Source of the DNA: Parachlorella kessleri
Taxonomy: Eukaryota; Chlorophyta; Trebouxiophyceae; Chlorellales; Chlorellaceae
Direction: 5' to 3'
NCBI GenBank assembly: GCA_001598975.1
Contig: BBXU01002369.1
Span: 1-37,796, forward strand
Length of the DNA stretch: 37,796 nt
This document shows positions 31,869 through 37,796 of the stretch, piece after piece. A program made the translations under genes and the position numbers. The notes under the pieces are model-generated. The model did not search any database and had not been told where the DNA came from. It saw only the letters and a program-made list of their open reading frames with translations. Numbering within the stretch: position 1 is the stretch's first letter; each line of letters opens with the position of its first letter.

Positions 31869-34397
31869 TCAAGTCTTGGGGGCCTGCAAGTGGGCCAGAC
31901 CCACAAACTTCTCCCCGTCTGCAAGCCCTTGGTGGTCAAAGAACTGGGGAGGGCACTGACTCATGGGCGGCACTTGCCCTGCAGCATAGCGCGGCATAAA
32001 AAACTACTTCGAGCCAACAAGGCCGCAGGAGGCATGCCCAGCAGGTGCTGTTGGGACGAATGGATGGAATCCCAACTCAAATGCTGTGAAAGTCATACAG
32101 GCAGATACCTCTTATGGGGCGCGGCGAGCAGCTGACTCACAAGGCAGCCTATGTACTAATGATAACAACTTTCAGCTATCACCCCACTACCCAAAGGTCC
32201 ACCTCCAGGAGGTTGCATGTCAATTTCAAGCTGCGCATTCTCAGGTGGCTGGTAGTGCGCCACCTTCGGCCCACCTGTGACACCAGAGATGGTCCCAAGG
32301 TCCACAACCAGGGTGTGGCCATTGACCGCCTGGCCTGCCTCGCTGGCCAGGAACAGGGCGGCTGCGGCGATGTCCTGGGCTCGGATGGTGCGCCCCTTGA
32401 CCGGGGAGTTGGACATGACAGCCTGCTCCACAGCTGTGGACAGAGCAGGGCAAAGCAGGGGGGCTTTGCTTTGCTGTTCAGCTTGCAAGCAGGTGCTGAG
32501 GTCGTACGGTCCTGAAGGGAAACAATCGTTTGGGTTTGGACAGCCAGGCATTGTTCCATGCGGCAGCAGTGGGAAGGGGCACTTGAAAGGGTGGGGAAGC
32601 GGCTCAGGCAGACACCAACCTTCAGCTGGGGTGGATGGATCCCCCAAGAAGAAGCCTCCAATCATGGGGGTTGCAGTGACTCCCGGAGCCAGCGCATTGA
32701 CCTGCACACGTGCCTTGCAATATCAGTTGGGACAGTGGTGTCTCATTGGGTGCCAACCGGCACATGCACTGTGCACCACCCACTGGCATGGAGAATTCCA
32801 ACCAAATGCCATTGATGGCAGGCTAGGAGCAAGGCTGTTCCCGCTTGAGGAAGTTCAACTCGAGTCATGAGCTCACCAGGTGGCAATCTGCGCATTCAGT
32901 TGATCGACTGTCAGGCTCAGGGCTCCGGCACCCCAATCGGCCTCCAAACCCTTAATGTTTGGGCATATGGGTTCAGTGTGTGCCAACCACACGCCGGCGT
33001 TCCTGTAACTAGCCGTAAGCTAGCATAGTCTGACCATACAAGCATATAGCCAACCATGCTCACAGTGATGCCGTAGGGGGCAAGCTCGCATGCTGCCAGC
33101 TTGGTCAACGCCACCACTGCTGACTTGGACGCAGCATACCCCGCAGACGCCCAGTTCCCAGATATGGCCAGGCCAGCAATGCTGCTGGTGTTGATGATGC
33201 TGCCACTACTACCAAGGCTCCTCATTGTGCGTGCTGCATGCTTGATGCCGTGGAACACACCCTGCAGCGCTTGGGATGCATCGCTGATGGCGCCTTTGTG
33301 ATGAGCCTATTTAACACATTCCTGTTGGCCGAGGTGCAGCACCAGGCGACCCTGTGTACACAGAGCCCTGGATAATAGGCCCCCTCTGTTGTAAAGATAC
33401 CTCAAACAGCGCCGCCAAAGGGTTCAGGGTATTGATGCCCACCTTGAGGTTGATGTCAAGGGTTCTGCTGAATGACTCTGCTGACATGTCTTCGATGGGA
33501 CCCATGCCGCCCACAACACCTGCAGCACCAATCATGTACTGGGCGGGACAGCAAGGCACCAGAGGCTTGGCCCTGGGGCACTTAGCGAGGCTGCATAGAG
33601 CACTCTGCCTGCCTTACCGGCATTGTTCAGCATTACATGCAGTCCACCAAAGCGGTCCACGGCAGCCTGCATGGCAGAAGCATCGGGGAGCTGCCCACAG
33701 AGCGTGTCCATAAGCCCGCATGCATATGCTAAGCCGACACTAAGCTGTCTCACTGCTGATAGTCCCTAAAGCGGAGTTTGAGGTCCAACACACTGTTCCC
33801 ACCACACCAGGCGCCTAGAGCGGACTTAGCGTGTGTCTGCCAGCAATACCATATACCTAGTAGGCCACCCCTAGTCCTGCGGAACGCTTTGACCAGCAGA
33901 CTTGCATGTCTTGATCAGTATAGCCTGGTACACAGTCGACGATGCACTCGGATTTGTGCAACCCCTGGGTGCGTACCTGGACAGCCGCCGCGACATCTGC
34001 CTCCTTGGTCACATCACAGGGGACAAAGAGGGCCTGCTCGGACCCCAGCTCAGTGGCCAGGCTGGAGCCTTTGTCCTCCTGAAGGTCTGCCACAACAACT
34101 CTGGCGCCTTGCTGAGCGAAGAGGCGGGAGCAGGCAGCACCAATGCCTGCAAGGCACAGGGTTGAGCGAGCCGTCAAGAGCTTCGGGATTGCGGCGGCAG
34201 CTGCTTCCTCGTCACAAAGCGGCCCTGTTGATCTTAGAGTCCAAACGCTTACACTAAGACAGCCACCGTCTGTACCCTGACAGTCCTCCTGGTGTCAGGT
34301 TCTTAGCACGCAGTTACCGACAAGCCTTGGACTTTCCTGAGGCACCCCCTGTGACCACGACCACCCTTGCAGCCTGGCTGAGCAGCCCTGATGACAT
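31869..34397 (-). CDS. Short-chain dehydrogenase/reductase, copy 1 (301 aa)
   Basis: Exons (minus order) 34397-34337, 34146-33977, 33666-33618, 33519-33443, 33261-33064, 32701-32620, 32433-32275 and 31978-31869 sum to 906 nt, 301 aa. Classical SDR marks are the cofactor motif TGGASGIG (16-23), VVVADLQ (Asp favours NAD), CDVTKEADV, NNAG (about 91-94), INTSSIAG with the catalytic Ser, YAASK (161-165; Tyr and Lys), VNALAPGVTATPM and ALFLASEAGQAVNGHTLVVD. It resembles plant ABA2-like (SDR110C) enzymes; the substrate is unknown. The terminal exon (GQVPPMSQCPPQFFD) was identified because the downstream paralogue conserves it in the same phase. The first intron appears to start with GA (CAG/GAAAGT): the GT alternative would break the TGxxxGxG motif. 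No targeting peptide was seen. Confidence 0.88.
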
Positions 34398-35494
34398 GGT
34401 GTGACTCGTTCCTGCTGGTCTGAACTGGCTACACCCTAAGCAAGCTGGAGTTGAAAGGGTGAAACGGACGCACAAGGGGCCTTGAGAACAATCACCTGAC
34501 CCCGGAACACGCCTGTATGAGCATGTGAGGGCCTCAGGGGTGCATTTTCAACCCGCGGTACCAAAGCACGCAGCGCACGTTGGAGACGCGCTTTTTTCTG
34601 CCAGTGAACGAGCTGGCTGTGCTGCCTCTCCTGCACGCGAAGGGAGATGCGCGATGGCAGGGCCTCCACGGACTGGCTGGCTGGCCGGGCTGGCTGCAGC
34701 CGCTGCGAACAATCCATTTCGAAGATCAGCCGCACGTCCAGCCGTAAGGATGCACGGGGTGGCAGACGCATTTTCCGGCGGTGCGTACCGCGGCCACCAC
34801 GCAAGAAAGAATCCTAACCGAATCCCACCAGAATTCAGGAACACGCGGGTGCGGACCCATCCACCCCTCATGAAATCTGAGTGCACATTTCCGGCCAGTT
34901 TGTTTCCCGCCCAATTAATTCCCAGAGGGCTGGTTTCAGAATAGACCTCCAGCGATCTATGTAACAGGCTCAGGGACCTCTTATGACCTCATATGCGTGT
35001 AAAACGGTCGCTGTGCCCGCCCTGCAGCCTACAGCCCGCTTAACTAGGCCGCCTACAGGCATGGCATAACAATCACAAGCCCAAACGAGCATATCTCGCC
35101 AAACCGCTCGGTCAGAACTTTAAGAATGGTGTAAAACTGTGATCGCAAGCCTCCAGGGCAGCATTGGAGCGTGCAGAATAGATTCTATAGGTGTCAAAGT
35201 GGGGGGCCGCGGGGGTATAGACTCCCTGGATACCGCATAGGGGGCCCTGGGATTTAGAACTTAACCTTTTGAGGGGAAAACAAAGAATTCAACCGGGGGG
35301 ATTTGCTTTAAACGCCCTGGATAGGGAGAACAGGGGTACCCCCCCGATTCGGGGGGGAGCTCCCGGAATAGTGCACTCAGATGAAACGCAGGGCAGAGCC
35401 TGGACTATGCCGGCTCGGGCAAGTGGGGCATGTCAGTATACTGCAGTATGAAAGCATAGGTCGCTGCACAGAAGCACAGTTCTGCAACCATGTC
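34398..35494. other. Intergenic, includes a low-quality-looking stretch
   Basis: This should contain the promoter of SDR copy 1. The part at about 35195-35365 has several G and C homopolymers (G6 to G7, C7) and unusual composition that look like a poorly resolved assembly or a repeat edge. No exon was recognised. Confidence 0.45.
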
Positions 35495-35922
35495 CCAAGA
35501 AAACGTTAACGTGAGCTATGCAAAGCTGGACAAGCTTGGGGTATACGCTAAAAGAAAACAAGGGTCTCACCTGTCCAGCCTGCATAAGTACATAGCAAGG
35601 CAGAAGGAGTACGTGTTGTTCAAGGGGGAGCACTTGAGCCCTAGGCGTCAGGGAAGCTCCGTCAGAAGCCCCTCAAGTCCCTGCACAAGCAGCGTGACGC
35701 TGCTGCTGTCCCAGTGCACACCGCTCTTGCAGGGACTTGAGGTGCTTGTGGCGGAGCTTTCCTGACGTCCAGGGCTCACCGTGCTCCGTCTTGAACAACA
35801 CGTACTCCCTCTGCCTTGCTGTGTACTTATGCAGGCGTTGGGACAAGGTGAGATCCTTGATCTCTGTGGGCATGTATCCCAGCTTGTCCAGCTATGCGTT
35901 GCTGACCTTAACGTTTTCTTGG
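35495..35922. repeat. Large inverted repeat of exon-like sequence (fold-back locus 2)
   Basis: Left arm 35495-35685 pairs with right arm 35728-35922, with a 42-nt spacer. Both arms begin with the same 15-mer CCAAGAAAACGTTAA (the right arm on the minus strand) and end with TCAAGTCCCTGCA. By eye the arms are about three-quarters identical. Both are open and keep the same peptide: plus strand LHKYIARQKEYVLFKGEH, minus strand LHKYTARQREYVLFKTEH. The protein family is not recognised. The minus copy keeps more of a continuous frame (MPTEIKDLTLSQ onward). RNA across the locus would fold into a long hairpin. Confidence 0.88.
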
Positions 35923-36218
35923 ACTCGCAGTACTGTGCTGTAGTAAACAAGTGGGGGTATATTATTGAGTGTGGTGGACTGGGGGTTGTAGCGGATGTCC
36001 ATGTCTCAGACAGCAGCCTGCCAGCTCCTCGTGCAGAAACTTCCATGCAGAGGAGTGCCTGCTTTCAGCAGCAACGCAAGAACATCAGGCAGGACCGTAG
36101 ACCACAGCAAACACTTGTACCCATTGCAACTGACAGCACGGACTTACATAGGTCTGCACAGCCGAGCACCACTATGGCTTTCAGAGGTAGTCAAGGCGTC
36201 CTGACTTTTGTGGTACAC

Positions 36219-36511
36219 AGAATGCGCAGTGCTGGGGGCGGCTCGCGGGTTGCCTTCAACTGGCTAAGTGCTTGTGCTATGAAGGACACATGGAGAAGCT
36301 TGGTGGGATAGACCTTTGGTTGTGTTTTCTGTTGGTTTCCCCGTCCGGACGGGGTGGTGCATGCCATTAAGAATTGGTACTTGGATCTTGTGGTTTGTGG
36401 GCATAGTACATCCTGGCTTTTTGTTGGCCCCATTTGGGGGACTCACGGCAGCATGGTCAGGTGGCGGTACGCTGTTAGACTAGACTAGACTAGACTAGAA
36501 TGCGCAGTGCT
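36219..36511 (+). mobile_element. 263-bp non-LTR retrotransposon 3' fragment with (TAGAC)n tail and 15-bp TSD
   Basis: The insert 36234-36496 is flanked by identical 15-bp direct repeats AGAATGCGCAGTGCT at 36219-36233 and 36497-36511. Its 3' end is CAGCATGGTCAGGTGGCGGT, TACGCT and a tandem TTAGAC(TAGAC)n tail. A short simple-repeat tail at one end, no terminal inverted repeats and a long TSD are marks of target-primed reverse transcription, so this is a 5'-truncated LINE or a SINE. No Pol III boxes and no coding frame were seen in it, favouring a truncated LINE. The same 3' tip with its own TSD lies at 4526-4585. Confidence 0.85.
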
Positions 36512-36626
36512 TGCTGCACTGATACACGCATGCAGTGAGAGATGCATAACCTTGACCAAAAGGTCCAGAGCATGCCACCAAGCACAAAGCAAATACTGAA
36601 GCCCTCAACTCTTGAACCTCAAAAGG

Positions 36627-36631
36627 TTACA
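36627..36631 (-). promoter_or_regulatory. TGTAA poly(A) signal of SDR gene 2
   Basis: Plus-strand TTACA (minus TGTAA) lies 48 nt downstream of the stop codon at 36679. Confidence 0.6.
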
Positions 36632-36678
36632 ACTACTCAGGGATGGTCGCTGGTTGTCACATGCGATGTGGCCTAGCT

Positions 36679-37796
36679 TCATGGTGTGGGCCCGAGGTTG
36701 GCGATGCCGGCAAACTTGCTCCCATCTGCCCGCCCTTGTTCATCAAAGAACTGGGACGGTAGTTGACTCATGGGTGGCACTTGCCCTGCAGCAGACATGG
36801 ATCTTGGCCCTCTCAGCATCTCAACGTCCTGCAGTGCGCCTGCAGTGTGTCTGAGTGTTGCACAGCAGATCATTCCTGGCCCTCGCAAGGCTCAGCACCC
36901 CCTGCAAGCCAGCTTGCTTGAGGGGGCAACACTGTGACAGAGCCGCCAGAGTGGCGGAGAGCAGTAAAACCATAGCAGCCTAGCAAGCAAGGCAAACACC
37001 CAGTGCAAGGCCTTGTCAGCAGCATCCGTGCCAGCCATGGTGGCTGCATGTGACAGCCGCCTCACCCGTCACTCCTGCGGTGACGCCTAGGTCCACCACC
37101 AGGATGTGGCCATTGACTGCCTGGCCGGCCTCGCTGGCAAGGAACAAAGCGGCGCTGGCAACACCCCTGGCAAAGCAAGCTCGGCCCTTGACAGGTGACT
37201 GGGACGCAACGGCCTGCTCCACAGCTGCAAGGCAGGGTCACAGCAGGCACCCCTTAGGCTACTAGCTTGCAATCCCCATACCACCCTTCCAGTGGAATCG
37301 CAGGTCAAGCAACCCTGCCTTGCAACCGCTCCTCATAAGGAGTATCCAGGGATGTTCCCGTCATGGCTGGCCACAGGGACTATGACCCATGAATAGAAGA
37401 CTGATAGAGCACCGACTTCGATCATGATGGCAATCCATGCTGGGCCAGGGCAAACAACCTGCCTACCTTGGTCAGGAGCCCCCACATCCCCCAGCAGGAA
37501 GCCACCAATCATAGGCGAGGCGGTGGGCCCTGGCGCCACAGCATTCACCTGCAGTACAAGCCGCCATCCTGATATCAAGAAGTAAGCATTGGCCACCTCG
37601 CTGCTATATCTATGCATGGAAGCCAGCTTCAGCAGTGTAGACGCGCGCTATGGTGGAGGTATGGGCCTGCCGGCCAGCCGCAGCAGAGGAGCAGCGACAT
37701 GATTGCAGCACCCACCCACCGTGATGCCATGCGACGCCAGCTCACATGCTGCCAGCTTCGTCAGTGCCACTACTCCTGTCTTGGAGGCCGCATACC
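36679..37796 (-). CDS. Short-chain dehydrogenase/reductase, copy 2 (partial, C-terminal part)
   Basis: The gene runs off the window end, so only its last four exons are visible: 37796-37720 (partial), 37548-37467, 37224-37066 and 36785-36679. Exons 37548-37467 (82 nt) and 37224-37066 (159 nt) have exactly the same lengths and phases as their counterparts in copy 1. The visible protein starts at the active-site segment YAASKTGVVALTKLAACELA, then VNAVAPGPTASPMIGGFLLG, FLASEAGQAVNGHILVVDL and the terminal GQVPPMSQLPSQFFDEQG. Catalytic Tyr and Lys are present. It is a tandem paralogue of the gene at 31869-34397, on the same strand, and probably functional as far as can be seen. Confidence 0.85.

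Noticed and set aside
32156..32274. Longer C-terminus of SDR copy 1 by reading through after VTGG
   Set aside because: Both paralogues have a GT donor at the same codon and share a conserved, in-phase terminal exon farther downstream. The read-through tails of the two copies are unrelated.
36234..36496. tRNA-derived SINE
   Set aside because: No A-box or B-box and no tRNA-like head were found; a 5'-truncated LINE end fits better.

Overview
The window is nuclear DNA of a eukaryotic green alga (Chlorophyta), judged from the sequence alone. Evidence: GC-rich, intron-dense genes with GT..CAG introns, TGTAA-type poly(A) signals, predicted chloroplast and mitochondrial targeting peptides, and proteins typical of plants and algae. 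No prokaryotic operon structure, CRISPR array or plasmid feature is seen. I rebuilt the genes by hand: in every model below the exon phases agree and the summed coding length is divisible by three.

Left part (1-7035): a nuclear tRNA-Arg(UCU), then about 1.1 kb of minisatellite and 102-bp satellite DNA whose units carry a perfect hairpin. Next comes a poorly resolved, partly decayed exon-containing stretch. It includes an inverted duplication of an exon (about 3500-3745 against 3838-4080) and a 42-bp scrap of a non-LTR retrotransposon.

Middle part (7036-27037): six multi-exon genes. (1) C2-domain protein with a Pro/Ala/Tyr tail, +, 7036-8505. (2) Novel plastid-targeted membrane/coiled-coil protein, +, 9179-11241. 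(3) 2-carboxy-D-arabinitol-1-phosphatase-like histidine phosphatase, -, 12146-15212. It is divergent from (4), a type II membrane, GH130/GT108-like beta-propeller protein, +, 15456-18969. (5) Plastid-targeted multi-pass membrane protein with a CPBP-like EExxxR motif and a polyQ/polyE linker, -, 20113-23626. (6) Chloroplast SAM methyltransferase with a zinc ribbon, -, 24574-27037.

Right part (27374-37796): mitochondrial isobutyryl-CoA dehydrogenase (+, 27374-31232; valine catabolism), divergent from the methyltransferase. Then two tandem, same-strand short-chain dehydrogenases (-, 31869-34397 and -, 36679 to beyond the window end), products of a roughly 4.8-kb segmental duplication. Between them lie a second inverted duplication of exon-like sequence (35495-35922) and a 263-bp 5'-truncated non-LTR element with a (TAGAC)n tail and a 15-bp target-site duplication.

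About 53 introns could be placed. Three use GC donors and one appears to use GA. The genes do not form one pathway: plastid functions (phosphatase, methyltransferase, two membrane proteins), a Golgi-type carbohydrate enzyme and mitochondrial amino-acid catabolism simply lie side by side. The most unusual items are the two fold-back loci built from coding sequence, the hairpin satellite, the TAGAC-tailed retroelement and the non-canonical splice donors.
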